From: Phymatolithon calcareum
Taxonomy: Eukaryota > Rhodophyta > Florideophyceae > Hapalidiales
Direction: 5' to 3'
DNA: 64,000 nucleotides
Assembly: GCA_977006965.1 (NCBI GenBank)
Contig: OZ345366.1
Span: 930,001 to 994,000 of the forward strand
Part shown: one piece after another, positions 11,215-22,350 of the stretch
How positions within the stretch are numbered: position 1 is the stretch's first letter
Layout of the letters: the number at the start of each line of letters is the position of its first letter
Notes under the pieces: model-generated
Database searches by the model: none
Seen by the model: the letters and a program-made list of their open reading frames with translations, nothing else
What the model was told of the DNA's origin: nothing
Made by a program: the position numbers and the translations under genes

Positions 11215-12565
11215 TGAAGACTGGTTTGTTTGGATATGCTTTACAGCTTCACCAAACGGCTTTCTGGTTTCCATCGCGGCGGTATCTTTCCTTGTGTACT
11301 GCAATTCATAGTTGTTTCTGCTTCCGGGCACTTCATTTGGGTACATACGCTCCTTCTCCTTGTTCCTTCTCAGCATTTTGAAGGCCAAGATTTCTCGACG
11401 ATGTGGGGCCGTCTGGATCCGGCACAGGAGACGGAGCCTGTCCGTCCTTCCTCGGGCCAGTGGCCCGAATACTTGATTGAAGAATGTTGCTTCTACTTCC
11501 TTGACGGCATTTTGTACGTCTTCTGACCAGGGCGATAAGTGCATTGCGTATTCCCAGCGTGGCCTTGTATATCTGAATACACTTCTGTATACTTAACCCT
11601 TTCTTGAACACTCCCAGTGTACGCAGTTCGTACAGGGCCGTCTTTGCATTCTTTAGTCGTTGCATCATTAGCGTATCTGTAACTCCTCCGGGGTCTAGGG
11701 ATACCCCAAGATAAGTGATCTCCGGAACGTGTGCCAAAACCTTGATCGCGAGCTTGAATGTCTTGCTCAGTGTTTCTTCTGATTCGAGGACTTCGCTTTT
11801 CCCTTGTTTAGTGTTCCACGTCATCTCTCGCTCTTGTGCCCATTGGATAGCTATATCCAATAGTCCTTGCAATGCAGCGGGGGATTTCGCAGAGAGAAGA
11901 ACATCGTCTGCAAAAAGGATAGCCGGAACTTCAGCCCAGATTTTTGATGACCGGCTCATTCGCTCGGCGAATTCTTCCATGAAGATGTTGTAGAGGCTTG
12001 GACTGAGAGGGGACCCTTGCGGGACCCCCCTGTCCACTAGGAACCACTTTCTGTTTGCATCACCAATTGTTGCTATCCAGGATGGTGTCAAGAACGCCTC
12101 GGCCATTTCGCAGATCTCCTTGGGCAGTACTTGTCTCATTCTGTTCACCAAGTGTGCTCTCGGTACTGTGTCGTAGGCAGCCTTAAGGTCCAATACAGCT
12201 ACACATCTCTGATCCTCTTTTAGTAGCTCAGTTGCTCTCAGGATGGCGAGTTCCGTGCTCTTCCCCTTTTGGAACCCGATCTGATACCAGTGGTTTGAGT
12301 ATACTGTGCGCAGCTTCATGTCGATAGCTGTCTCAATGATTTTCCTTGGGTGGCTCAGCAGGGAAATCGGTCGGTAGTTTCCGGGGTCCTCGTGCTCCCC
12401 CTTCTTGTGTATTGGGACGAGGAGTGCTTTCTGCCAGTGCAGAGGCGTGTCTTCACACCTCCCGCATGCCTCCCACAAGGCTGTAAGCACTTCAGCGTTG
12501 AGCGGTATATCGACTTTTAGCATTTCAGGCTTCACCTCGTCTAAGCCCGGTTTTTAAAAGAAGAA
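11215..12565 (-). pseudogene. LINE reverse transcriptase, longest copy (fragment E)
   Basis: A 400-codon minus-strand frame (11333-12535) carries nearly the whole polymerase: VPIHKKG, NYRPISLLS, IGFQKGKST, AVLDLKAAYDTVPR, RGVPQGSPLSP, and the catalytic AILFADDVLL. The thumb region (EITYLGVSLDPGG) and KKGLSIQKCIQIYKA follow. Upstream the frame continues as PGLDEVKPEMLK to about 12565, where similarity to the other copies stops, so the copy is 5'-truncated. Near 11540 a frameshift moves the C-terminal region (DVQNAVKEVEATFFNQVF, ARGRTDRLRLLCRIQ) into another frame, and the match ends at about 11215 before the normal C-terminus. The N-terminal endonuclease is missing. Catalytic Asp pairs are intact, so decay is recent. 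Confidence 0.9.
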
Positions 12566-13185
12566 TGCTGCTGCCACACGCCATGTTGACACATGTAACT
12601 AAAACTTCATGAACAGGCACGTCATATGCTGAAGTCGTCCTGTTTCTTGTCCATCGTCCACCTTGGGTAGGAGCTCGCATGTCTAGAAGGTATGTGGATT
12701 GCTTTTTAGGGAAACTCTTAAAATCAACGTGCTTCGTAGAAGAGAAAAATTGGTGCCCTTCAAAAACAAAGACCATAGGTGTGAGCGCCATTGGAAAGCG
12801 GCAAATGCTCAAAGCTCAATTTTTAGTTCGGTCGAAGCATTGAATAATTGTCAACCAGAATGTCGGCGCGATCACGAAATATCGCAGAAATCGGTGAGCA
12901 GAACATGGAAGATGGTGTTCATAAGCCCACTAACAATATTTGGGACAACATTTTACACTCGGTCTTTCATACAGCACTCCATCTTCAGCAGGATCTTCCT
13001 TTCCCCAATGTCATTATTCTTTCTTTCTTCTTTCTTTATTGCGGAAAGATCGCTCACACTTATGGTAAGCGTCTAGAGCTGTTTTGCAACAGCATCTCAT
13101 TGTTCAGAAATTTGAGTACGGAATGTCATTATAATCTGCGCACTGCGTAGGACTAGAAAAATAATTCGCCGCTAAGCAAATAAGT
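12566..13185. other. Intergenic stretch between LINE and Fanzor locus
   Basis: No supportable gene; short ORFs only. Confidence 0.35.
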
Positions 13186-13213
13186 CCTGTCGTGCGGGTA
13201 TATACACGACAGG
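13186..13213. repeat. 9-bp perfect hairpin beyond the Fanzor locus
   Basis: CCTGTCGTG (13186-13194) and CACGACAGG (13205-13213) form a perfect stem with a 10-nt loop. It lies about 300 bp past the Fanzor stop on its 3' side and could mark the element's right end or a transcript end; both are guesses. Confidence 0.6.
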
Positions 13214-13376
13214 GCTGCAAGCGGGCGTCCAGATCAACTTCCTGTAATAATTCGAGACATAAGGATTTGAAAATATTGTCGCTGTTTCATTAGATTGACC
13301 TACCGCACCTTCTCTTTGCGTTCACGTCTCCGCGATAGATAAACGAATTTAAACAACAACTTGAAATTGCGATTAG

Positions 13377-13494
13377 CTGTTTATTGCCCTCTAAAGGCAA
13401 CAGTATTGCTCCCCTTGTAAACAAGAGTTAAGAGCAACCCGTATGAACACGGTAGAGGCACCAGACATACTTATGCATGCCAGCTAATAAACAG
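13377..13494 (-). ncRNA. Candidate structured RNA 3' of the Fanzor gene
   Basis: Seen directly: an outer stem CTGTTTATT (13377-13385) with AATAAACAG (13486-13494) encloses several short hairpins. These are TTGCC/GGCAA (13384-13388 with 13396-13400), TTGCTC/GAGCAA (13406-13411 with 13432-13437) with an inner CTTG/CAAG (13414-13417 with 13422-13425), CCGT/ACGG (13439-13442 with 13449-13452), and GGCA/TGCC (13457-13460 with 13478-13481). The outer stem and first hairpin share two bases. The block starts 17 bp past the Fanzor TAG on the same strand. Known Fanzor and TnpB loci make their guide RNA from the 3' end of the gene and the flank beyond it, so position fits. Individual stems are short and could be chance. 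Confidence 0.35.
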
Positions 13495-13510
13495 AAAAAT
13501 AGTGGGACGA

Positions 13511-15915
13511 CTACGACCTAGACAGATACTCCGGACGCTCTTTTCCTAAAAGCATGTGGACACCACATGTTCCTATGTTGCGCGCGGCGTTTACGTCCCT
13601 GTCAATGTGGCCCACGCTGCAGGAGACAGTGTACAACACGAAAACCTTCACCCTTTTGCATAGGCATCCCACACCCATGACAACGTGCAGACGTCCGGAA
13701 CTCGTCCGTCAGAATCACAGGACACATCTTCGCCAAAGCCCGAATCAGCTTCTTCCGCGGAGTAGGCCCGCTTTTCCCAAACCTGTACTCAGCATTGCCG
13801 AAGAAAACGACCCGGGGACGACCGTACAGCTCCTTCTTCTTCCGCCTCTTCTGTTCGCCCTTCAACCGCCGCAGCTCTACTTGTTCCTCGTCGAACAATA
13901 ACGAGGATGCAAGGTGATGCATCGCTCTTTGCCCGGCACGGAACCGCGCAAACCGCTTCTGTCGCCGCAGGGGACTTAGAAGTTCCTCCATCATGATGGG
14001 CAAAGTCTCGTGAACGACCGTGGCGTACGCTCGCGCTTTTCCGGCCTCCTTCAGCGTCACCTCGCTGAATCGCTGCACCGCAGTTTGGTACGCAGGGTTT
14101 TCTCGCCTATTCGCTTCGAATTTTTGGGAATGGATAGATAAGTTCTCACGACGGTACCTCTTGGTTGGAAAGCTGGTGGAAAATTGTGCGAATGCCGACG
14201 ACTTGAAGTCGCGCACGGGAAAGTTCATTGTTGCTCTTGCCGTCGTGGCCACTTCGACCAGACCGGGGTCGAGACCGATAGCGATGATTTCGCCCCTCAC
14301 ATCTCGGGGAACCGGTTTCGAGCCTTTGAACACTCCCTTCGTGTGCTTCTTAACGTCGTACTTGTCCGTGATCTCGCGGTAGCCTTTCTTGTCAAGCACG
14401 TCAAGACCGGTGGGTACTCGGCTGGCCCGCGTGTATTCTACTGTGGCCAAGACGACCTTCACCTGAAGGCCGTCCGTGGTTACGGAGTTAACTAGCCACG
14501 GTATGGGCATCGAAGGGTCCCTTTTTAGCTTCTCGTACATCCGTTTGTTGAGCGTCCAGGCACTCGACGAGAGTACAGGTATGCCCTTCCGCAGTCGGCG
14601 TGAAAGTTTGAGCACTTTCCGGCGGTGCTTTCGTGATTTGTCCGAGGTCTTCCGTGGAACATCAATATTCCGTCGCACTGTTTCCTTCGTATGGAAGCTG
14701 AAACAAGAGGTCCACCAAAGCCTCGAATTCCGAGGAAGATGAGGTACGCCAACGCTGTTGAGCAACGTGTTGAGTGACTCGCGGTCGTACTGCACGAAAG
14801 CCCTGGTCAAAGCGAACTTGGGGAGCAGGAGAAATGACGGCGGAACCATGTCAAACACGGGAAATGCTCGCGCTTGGAGAAGGGCGCGGTAGCCCTCCGA
14901 CAGATTATCTTTAGGGTGCACAAGGTTCACTTCCTCAAAACCTTGTCGTCTTTTCTCCAAAATTTCTGTGTTGTGCTCTCTGAACATGCGTGTTAACATG
15001 AGCATACAAGAAAACTCGGTTTTTGTCCGGTACCGAAAGTTATCGAACTCTTCCGGGGGAGGCCTTCTTTCTTTTTTTCGGCGATGGTTCTCGGAGCGGG
15101 GCGAACAAATCGCGATAGTCTCGGACGACTTCGGTCAGCGGTTCCGACCAGTGCACCAAGTCGTCCCGAGCACAAAAAGTGGAAATTCTTGCTTTCGCGC
15201 CATCTTCGTCCGATGTAGCACAGCTGTCGTGCACGACTTGAGCTGCTGCATCGATATCTTTTCGAAAATTGTCGAAATTGTGCACCACAGCATGCGTTTT
15301 TTCCGCCAAGATGGACCTTATGAAAGCCAAGAATCGACCGCTAAAATTTTCGGAGAGATGCCTCTTCACGGCCGTCAGCATTTGCGTAGACAGCGAGGTG
15401 GAGACGCATCGCTGCGGAAAGTTGGAGAAACTTTCTATACATGACTGCGGAATGGGACGTTGCTCGACATAATTTTCGAAATGAAGTCGCACAGGTTCGA
15501 CATCGGGATTGTTCCATCTTCTTTGAGCGTCAGCGCTTACGCTTCGGTTGGCGAAACGCAGAAAAAGCGTTGATATAAACCAATTTTCAAACACCAGTTC
15601 GTGCGAAATGTCAGCAGGCTCGTCGTCCGCGAGGACATTGAGGTACACGGAGACGATATGCCGGAGAGTACCGAGCGACCTCGCGTGCCGGTCCATAACT
15701 TGGAGCAGCATATCCCGGTTCTGCATATCGGCCCGAATGCATGCGTCCGCGGAGGACGTTATGGTCATCGCCCTTGTGCTTCTATTGGCCTTCGGTATTT
15801 TGCGTATCGACGTGAATTGTTGTAGTTCGTTGTTCGCGGCGATGGTGCGCCGTTTCTTCTTCGACGGTGTATCGTCGTCATCGCCGTCGCCGGCAGGTGT
15901 AGCGACGACATCCAT
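13511..15915 (-). pseudogene. Fanzor (eukaryotic TnpB-like RNA-guided nuclease), two frameshifts
   Basis: Three minus-strand pieces make one protein of about 800 residues. 15040-15915 (291 codons, ATG) holds an N-terminal region with basic nuclear-localisation-like runs (PSKKKRR, SPKKRKK). A frameshift near 15070, at an A-run or C-run, leads to the frame ending at 13602. That frame contains RuvC-I IIAIGLDPGLVEVATT (Asp codon 14268-14270), VVFFGNAEYRFGKSG, and the Fanzor hallmark TDEFRTSARCHGCG with the shifted catalytic Glu (13701-13703) and a zinc ribbon (C-x2-C, then Cys 15 residues on). A one-base shift near 13617 moves RuvC-III (HIDRDVNAARNIG, 13575-13612) into another frame, which then runs to TAG 13511-13513. 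All catalytic residues survive. Fanzors cut DNA guided by an RNA made from their own 3' region and are usually carried by transposons. Sequencing error could explain the shifts. Confidence 0.88.
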
Positions 15916-16634
15916 GTCCCACCCAGAGTTCGGTGGTCTCTGGGCTGGTGGTTAGGTTGTGGAGTGGTCGAGTGTAGCTTCGGTAGGTAAGCATTGACGT
16001 GGACTTTATATAGATGGTACTAAAAACTCAGCCAACGAGTCATCCATCATGGATGGTAAGGACTCTCGTGGTTGTAGCATTATACTGCATGATCCTGTTT
16101 CTCTGCGTATCTTGCAAAGAGACAGTGAGGCAATTGCCGCTCGAGACTGTACAGGGCGAGAGCACTGTTGTGGACACGTTCCATCAACAGTTTCGAAAAC
16201 AGGACGCTCTGAGTGGCCGTACGCTTATCATTTGTGTTGAGGTTGGTCTAGATAAAGTATTGGTGTTTATTCGTTCGTGTTTTTGTTATTTTTTGCCTTG
16301 ACCTTAGCTAAACTTGAGGTTCGGGGGTCCGGGCGTATCTATTTAAACGAATGCTACTATTCCTGGGGATTCTAGATTGTCTTGTGTTGCGGGGTGCAGT
16401 GATCACGCGCGACAAGGATGGATGAAAATCGGATAAATGTATGAGATTGGATCTGCTTAATCTACGGGACGCCACGCGCTTGGTATGACGAGTAGGTGCA
16501 GTTAGGAGGAAGAGCTCTTTATCATTGGTGAGGAAGTGTCTTCTTTGCCTAACTGCAAGAGGGTGCCATAGCAGGGACCCTCAACGCTCTACAACTTGCG
16601 ACCTATCCCGATGTCGCACCCGCTGTTATGTCGC
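15916..16634. other. Fanzor upstream region, no gene
   Basis: It holds the likely promoter of the Fanzor gene (start codon 15913-15915). Small plus-strand ORFs near 16014-16301 have hydrophobic stretches but no known motif. Confidence 0.35.
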
Positions 16635-16795
16635 TGTCCCAAGGAGGTCGCTTTTTCCTCTCGCGACTGTACGCCGCACAAATTGGATCGCGGTAGTCAT
16701 GCTGCTCGTAGTAAGTGATCTGATGGGCCATACGGGCACGTGACTCTCGTGTGTCTATGCGCTGCATCGCTGTCTTTCGCGTAGGTGTAGTTAGA
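16635..16795. repeat. Dispersed repeat, copy 1
   Basis: It shares an ordered series of blocks with 29230-29372 in the same orientation: CTCTCGCGACTGTACGCC, GATC-CGGTAGTCATGCTGCTCGTAGTA, GATCTG-TGGGCCATACGG, and CTCTCGTGTGTCTA-GCGCTG. Divergence is moderate. Probably a fragment of one mobile-element family. Confidence 0.6.
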
Positions 16796-16899
16796 TCTAG
16801 ATTGCAAAGCCGCTCTATCGTGATGAGCGTAGCTTGGGACGAGCACATAGCAATGGACGAACAGCAAATTAATCTGCAGAATTCTGCCGTTTCGACAAT

Positions 16900-17270
16900 T
16901 AAATCGGATTTATTAATGAATCACAGTCAGGGGTTGCGCCAATTCCATTGCTATCAATTTAATTGCAATTTTTCCCAATTCCACCCAAATTGGTTCTTCG
17001 AACTGAATTGCAATTCGAATTGAGCTCAGGCCGTGACTCAAATTTTTTTAAAATTGCTTTATTAAAATTGTTTTATTTTTTTAAAAAAATTTGAGCCAAG
17101 TTTCTCCGTGTGGAAATCCGATCTCTTCCACTTACAGTCTGTAATAAAATCAAGCCTGATCCACTCCCCTGATCCGACCCTATTTTTTTCCGGCTCAGTC
17201 CGAACCGTACAGAAAAAACTGGCCCTCCTCTGATCCGATCCGAATCCGATCCGAAAAAATTCGTCTACGA
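16900..17270. repeat. AT-rich inverted repeat and GATCCGA-rich tract
   Basis: CTCAAATTTTTTT near 17036 pairs with AAAAAAATTTGAG near 17085-17097 around an AT-rich core. Just before it are repeated AATTGCAATT and CCAATTCCA words. After it (17150-17260) is a tract built on GATCCGA/GATCCGAA words. No gene is visible. I regard the block as transposon- or satellite-derived. Confidence 0.5.
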
Positions 17271-18809
17271 GAATTCCGTACGAATCTAGGACCTGGGTCT
17301 GATCGGCGCTGTCCGAGCCCAGAAGTAAATCCCCTTTACTCAACAAAAGCATTTTGATTCACATTCAGCGGATTCAGGGCAGCGGACTACGTCCAACCCC
17401 GATTATTGACCGGTAGATCGCATTCGCTAATCGCAAACCACTACTCAATGACTATTAGAAAGTTTCCCCAAGCGTCTGGAGCTTTGGTAACTTTCAAATA
17501 AGCATCATCATTTCTTCCTCCTCGTCTCCTTCTGTTCTACTCTGCCAGAAGAATGGGTTTCCAGTGTCATCTTGATGCTTGTTAATGTCGATACCGAGCA
17601 TAGATACAGGTTGAGTGGGCTGAAGTAGGAAGTTCTTGTCCCTCTTCCGCCAACAACAATTATTGGTGGCGAGCTCGTATCTCATTTACGTACTGATAGC
17701 TTGGTCGAGTCGAAGATTCCAGAGGTGAGTCTAGATGATATGGTGCCATGTGGTTTCTTTCTCCAGTCACAATGCGTGAAATCGAAACTTAAGTGACTCC
17801 TTGTGATTTTGCCGTCACGATTAGCAAACAAAATTCCGGCTTGCGAGACGAATACGCCTAGCGCGCTTTGCGACTGTACTCGTATTTGGTCCACGTTCGC
17901 GCGGCGCTCACATTGTGGATACGCTCATAGGACAGGGTTGACAGTGTTAACAGACTTTTACCGAGTTTGAATTGACCAATGTGGCAACTAGGGGCAAACC
18001 TGGTAATGCGGTAGCTGGTGTACTCGCAGTTCCAACGCCTTCCTGCTCCCGTAGCTGTCGAGGCAGAATAATCTGGCCATTATAACCTATGGCCTAACTG
18101 TCGGTCGATGAGCGGCGCGAATACGACTGCCGCTCGCCTTCTGGCTGCTGTAGCGGGTATAATGCATCATATTATGTTCACGTAGTTCACAGAGCCATGT
18201 CTAAAGTTCCCTCGGTCCTTTTTCCCGGGAAATGAGTAAGAATTCCCTTTTCGACAGCACACACTCTTGCGTGCTCAGACGGACATTGAGCGCGACCAAC
18301 TGTAGGGGAAGACGGATTCTTCGGACAATGGGATAGTCTGCGTGTCATTAGTGGATCGACATCACTAGTACTGAATGATCCCTTGGTCTGCCATCAACTC
18401 AATGTGACATTCTGCAAGGGACGCCGTACCTTACGGATTAGGCCGTTGAGACGCTGTCAACTCACTAATGCACTAGTTTGGCACGACGCAATTCGAACTA
18501 CGTTGCATGCTACTGGGAATGGGCCTTGCTCGTGATCGGCTTGCGCGCGAAGGGCCGTACATTCTAGCTTGCAAGCTTTGTGCAATTGTCTCCGACAATG
18601 CAAGTTGTACTTATTCGCTGTTACATGGCGCATCTATCATTCTGGTCGTCATCGAGTCAAGCCGGCGAGCAAGTCGAAACATCAGTTGATCTACGAAATT
18701 ACGCGCGCCAGTGCTGTCGCCACGTCGGACCTCATGAATCGACGTGGCTCCAGAAGAGCTTGATTGCTTTTCCAACCACCCATCCTGACAATATATAAGG
18801 TTTCAAACC
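17271..18809. other. Intergenic stretch, nothing recognised
   Basis: Only short ORFs without motifs on either strand. Confidence 0.35.
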
Positions 18810-19335
18810 TCAACCAGGTGGGACTCTGATCCTAAGGGGTTTGGCGGTTGGTACCCGAGCCTAATAATGGGGCAGTGCGGTTGGTGCGTTCCCCAGTGGA
18901 CGGATCTTAAGATTGTCAGGCTTTGGATACCCGGACCTAGGAACGGAGCAGTGTGGAGAGTGCGTGCCCGTGGAGATCATGCCCCTCGAGCTGTGCGTTT
19001 CCATGGAGCTATGTAGATTTATTTTAGCCATCTAGCTGGACTTATTGCTCGGATCACACGAGGCCCTGATATCAAGTTTGATGGCAATCAGTGCCGTGGA
19101 ATAAGAAGAAGGCAAGACTCTTGAGCTCAACCTGGTGGGACTCTGATCCTAAGGTTGCGGGCGGTTGGTGCCCGTGCCTATTAACGGGGGAAATGCGGAT
19201 AGTGGGTGCCCTTGGAGATCTTGTCCCTCCAGTAGTAAGGTTCCAAAGACCTACGTAGATTTGTTTTAGTCACCTAGCTAGGGCCATCGTTCGGATCACG
19301 CGAGGCCCTGATACCAAGTTTGAAGGCCATCGGTA
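18810..19335 (-). repeat. Tandem duplication carrying LTR-type primer-binding sites
   Basis: Two diverged copies (about 18810-19122 and 19125-19335) share GGTGGGACTCTGATCCTAAGG at the start and GATCAC-CGAGGCCCTGATA-CAAGTTTGA at the end. On the minus strand the second copy reads TGGTATCAGGGCC (19304-19316), near-identical to the initiator-tRNA-Met primer-binding site used by many Copia and Gypsy elements. The first copy has one change (19062-19074). This suggests the 5' junction of an LTR retrotransposon in tandem. No gag or pol is visible nearby, so it would be a relic. Confidence 0.45.
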
Positions 19336-20025
19336 GTGCCGACTAAGAAAAAGCTAATGCCGTTGCCGCTATGCGCGCGAAGCACCGCCAAGCATTTCTT
19401 CTGGGTATCCTGTCCCGCGTCCAAAGAAAGCTTTCTCTGCCAACACAAGGCAATGCATTTTCGAGAAGGAAAAAGAGATTCAGTTTATAACACACCCTCC
19501 GTTGTTCTTGCGAACGCGTACCACACTGGCGGCTCTTCTTTTTGTACTTATCAGTTTTCCGTTTGCAAGTGTAATTGATTCGCTTGAGTCAGGTTCTACG
19601 GCGACTGTGAGCAGTTGGTTGTAAAGATCATTGTCACTGATTTCTTAAATTCCATCCATGGTTGGACGTTCGTGGGCTCAAGCAAGATCGAATCCTCGTT
19701 AAGGATGGACTCTAATTTTCAAAACATGCTCTTTTGCCTCCTAGTAGTTTCTGGTACTATAATGATGGCAAACGTTGGCGAGACCACATGGGCATCAATG
19801 CACGTGGTGGAGAAAGCAAAACAAGCGGTGGTAAGTTTAGAAGTCAACACAAATGATGTATACACGATCCACTAATAACATTCTATGTAAACTCTTCGCC
19901 CAATTGCCCAGAAGCCGTGAAACAAATCAAGAGCTAAACACACCCGCTAGTCTTCTTCCCCCAGTGAGAGTTCGTGCCCTCCACTCCTCCGCCTACACCA
20001 AAATATCTATCTCTCACCGGTTAGA
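19336..20025. other. Intergenic stretch, nothing recognised
   Basis: Short ORFs only; one near 19615-19875 has a hydrophobic segment but no ATG at its start and no known motif. Confidence 0.35.
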
Positions 20026-20094
20026 CGGAGATTATGAAGATGTCTGAGGAGGAGAAAGTGGACATTTCACCTCCTCGGACATATTAATAATCTC
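20026..20094. repeat. Imperfect hairpin
   Basis: GGAGATTAT-GAAGATGTCTGAGGAGG on the left pairs with CCTCCTCGGACATATTAATAATCTCC on the right, with a ~20-nt loop. It has the form of a small foldback element. Confidence 0.6.
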
Positions 20095-20949
20095 CTTCCT
20101 CTCGTTAACGCGCACCAAATAGTCCGCTTACGTAATCATGACGAAACAAGCAAATTAGCCAAGAGGTAAAGAGACGCGTGGCGCGAAAGCATATGAAATG
20201 GAAACGTGATGAGTCTCGCATCGGATACTGGTACTTTTGATCGGATCCGAACACACGTGTGGAGAACGGCGCTTATGTTAAGTATTTAATGTAGGACTTG
20301 GAGAACGAGGAGAGTGATATCACGACCTGGGCTGGTGAGCGCACCTATGTGGCGATAAATTAGATTTTTTTGCAACTGTCAACTTTGCTTATTGCCGTAC
20401 CACCGAATACTTGTAAGAAAGTTCTTTCTACTTCTTGCGTGAAATGAACAAATGAAATTCGTTTCGTTTCGCTCAGAAAAATCCTTGTCGCTTTGCTGCA
20501 CACACCATCCCACTTCATGATACTATTCTCCGCATTCACCCAAGTCTTGAATTGAAAACTTCACGTCATCTACTTTCAACAAACGAGTGTTCGGCTTGGA
20601 TCTGAAGTACCAGTATCCCACACTCGATGCATCTCGCTCGACCTCAGCAGAAGATTAAGCCGATGTCTTCGAGAGCAAACCCGAGCAGAAGATAGTCATG
20701 AAGTCCGTTTTGCCGTCGGACCTCTTGATAATTTTCTTCTCCGGCTTGTTCGCGGAGGCGCCCGCCCCGGCGCACTTTCAGCGTGTGCCAATCGTGGTAG
20801 TGGCGAATGTGCGACGGCGACGTGGGTTGGGGATGGAGAAGAGATGAGCTTGACGAGAGACGGCTTGCGCTGGAGACGATTGAGGTTGGGAAGCGCTGCA
20901 ATGCGCTGGTTTCCGGGAGGATGTTCTCTGTGAATGCCGGTTTAATGCG
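20095..20949. other. Intergenic stretch, no convincing gene
   Basis: Around 20644-20901 two minus-strand frames are open in a GC-rich patch and one reads SANKPEKKIIKRSDGKTDF. I do not recognise it and would not call a gene. Confidence 0.3.
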
Positions 20950-22010
20950 CTTATATAGGGTCGCGCCGGTGAAGTTGGATCGCTGGATGGGTGTCGGGTA
21001 TGATTAGATGACGCCGGTCGGTGTGCGAATGGTGTGCATCAGTGGGAGAAACGGTGCTTGAAGGCTGTATTCGGTGTCGGCTAACGGCCACAGAAGCGAT
21101 TGTCGTTCTCCTGAGATGCACAGATGTTAGTAACACGAATGAATGTCGGGTGAAAAAAATATCGATTCTGAGTTGTTTCGCGGGTGTGTATGATCGCTCG
21201 TAAAACCTCGAGGTTACGGCACGGCGAAAACTTGTGTTCGGTGTCGGCTTACGCCCACAGAGGCGATTGTGGGTCTCCTGTGATGCTCTGATGTCAGCAG
21301 CATCATACTGGTTTTGGGAAAAAAAGTCGATTCTGAGTTGTTACGCAGGTGTGAATGATCGGTCGTAAAACCTCGAGGCTCTCGCACGGCGCGAACTTGT
21401 GTTCGGTGTCGGCTAACGGCCACAAAGGCGATTGCGGTTCTCATCATGAATGTCCGGTGAAAAAAATGACATTTAATGTCGAATCTGAGTTGTTATGCAG
21501 GTGCGTATGATCGCTCGCAAAACCTCGAGGTTTTGGCACGACGCGAACTCGTGTTCGACGCATGCACTTATATTGGGTCGCGCTGGGAAAGTTGGATCGC
21601 TGGGTGGGTGTCGGGTGTGATAAGACGGCGCCGGTCGGCGTGCCGGTGGTGTGCATGATGATCAGAGGCAGCAACGGGGCTTGAACGCCGTGTTCGGTGT
21701 CGGCTAAGCCGACAGAGGCGATTGGCGTTCCCCTGAGATGCACAGCTGTGAGTAATATCACATTAATGATTCTGAATTGTTACAAAGTTGTGTATGATCG
21801 ATCGTAACACCTCGAGGTTTTCGCACAGCGCTAACTCGTGTTCGGTGTCGGCTAACGGCCACAGAGGCTATTGCGGTTCTCCTGATATGCATTGGTGTCA
21901 GTATCAGAATCAATATTTTTACGCTTGACATACAAAATATTGATTCTGAGTTGCTACGAAGGTGTGTATGATCGATCGTATCTAACGCCTCGAGATTCAC
22001 CCACGGAGCG
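20950..22010. repeat. Nested tandem array with ~167-bp core unit
   Basis: The core GTGTTCGGTGTCGGCTAACGGCCACAGAGGCGATTG recurs at about 21066, 21234, 21400, 21693 and 21838. It is followed each time by ATGCACAG/TTGGTGT, an ATTCTGAGTTGTTACG block and GTATGATCG-TCGTAAAACCTCGAGG. The first three steps are 168 and 166 bp. Before the fourth unit an extra block has been inserted (about 21560-21690) that repeats 20951-21065 (CTTATATAGGGTCGCGC ... GTTGGATCGCTGG). The array is thus a higher-order repeat with two kinds of module. Frames through it are not conserved between units. Confidence 0.8.
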
Positions 22011-22287
22011 AACTGATCTACTGGTGCATAGCCCTGACCTCCTGAAACCAATCGCTGCGCGGGCTGGATGATGTTGATACCAGAGGCCAAACAATTTAAT
22101 TGGCGAATTTCTTGTTTGCCCAACAGAGTGGGTGCATCCACCAACACTGTGGATCCCTAGGCGAGTTCACCGTCGAAGTCAGTTAGAGGAGAGACGAGTC
22201 AGCCCGTGCGAGAAGCCGCTGCCTTCTTTCATCTCCATGGGCTCCAAAACAAGAACTTTGAGCTTCAGAACGCTATTGGCAAGTAAA

Positions 22288-22350
22288 AACTTGTCAATGG
22301 GGAAGCATAACGAAGCATATTGCTTAGCTATGCTTCACCATTGACAAGTT
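22288..22350. repeat. 22-bp inverted repeat (hairpin)
   Basis: The left arm (22288-22309) and right arm (22329-22350) match as reverse complements at 21 of 22 positions. The spacer is 19 nt. The left arm is AACTTGTCAATGG followed by GGAAGCATA. Confidence 0.8.

Noticed and set aside
14020-14742. Plus-strand ORFs within the Fanzor locus
   Set aside because: Antisense shadows; the minus strand carries the RuvC motifs.
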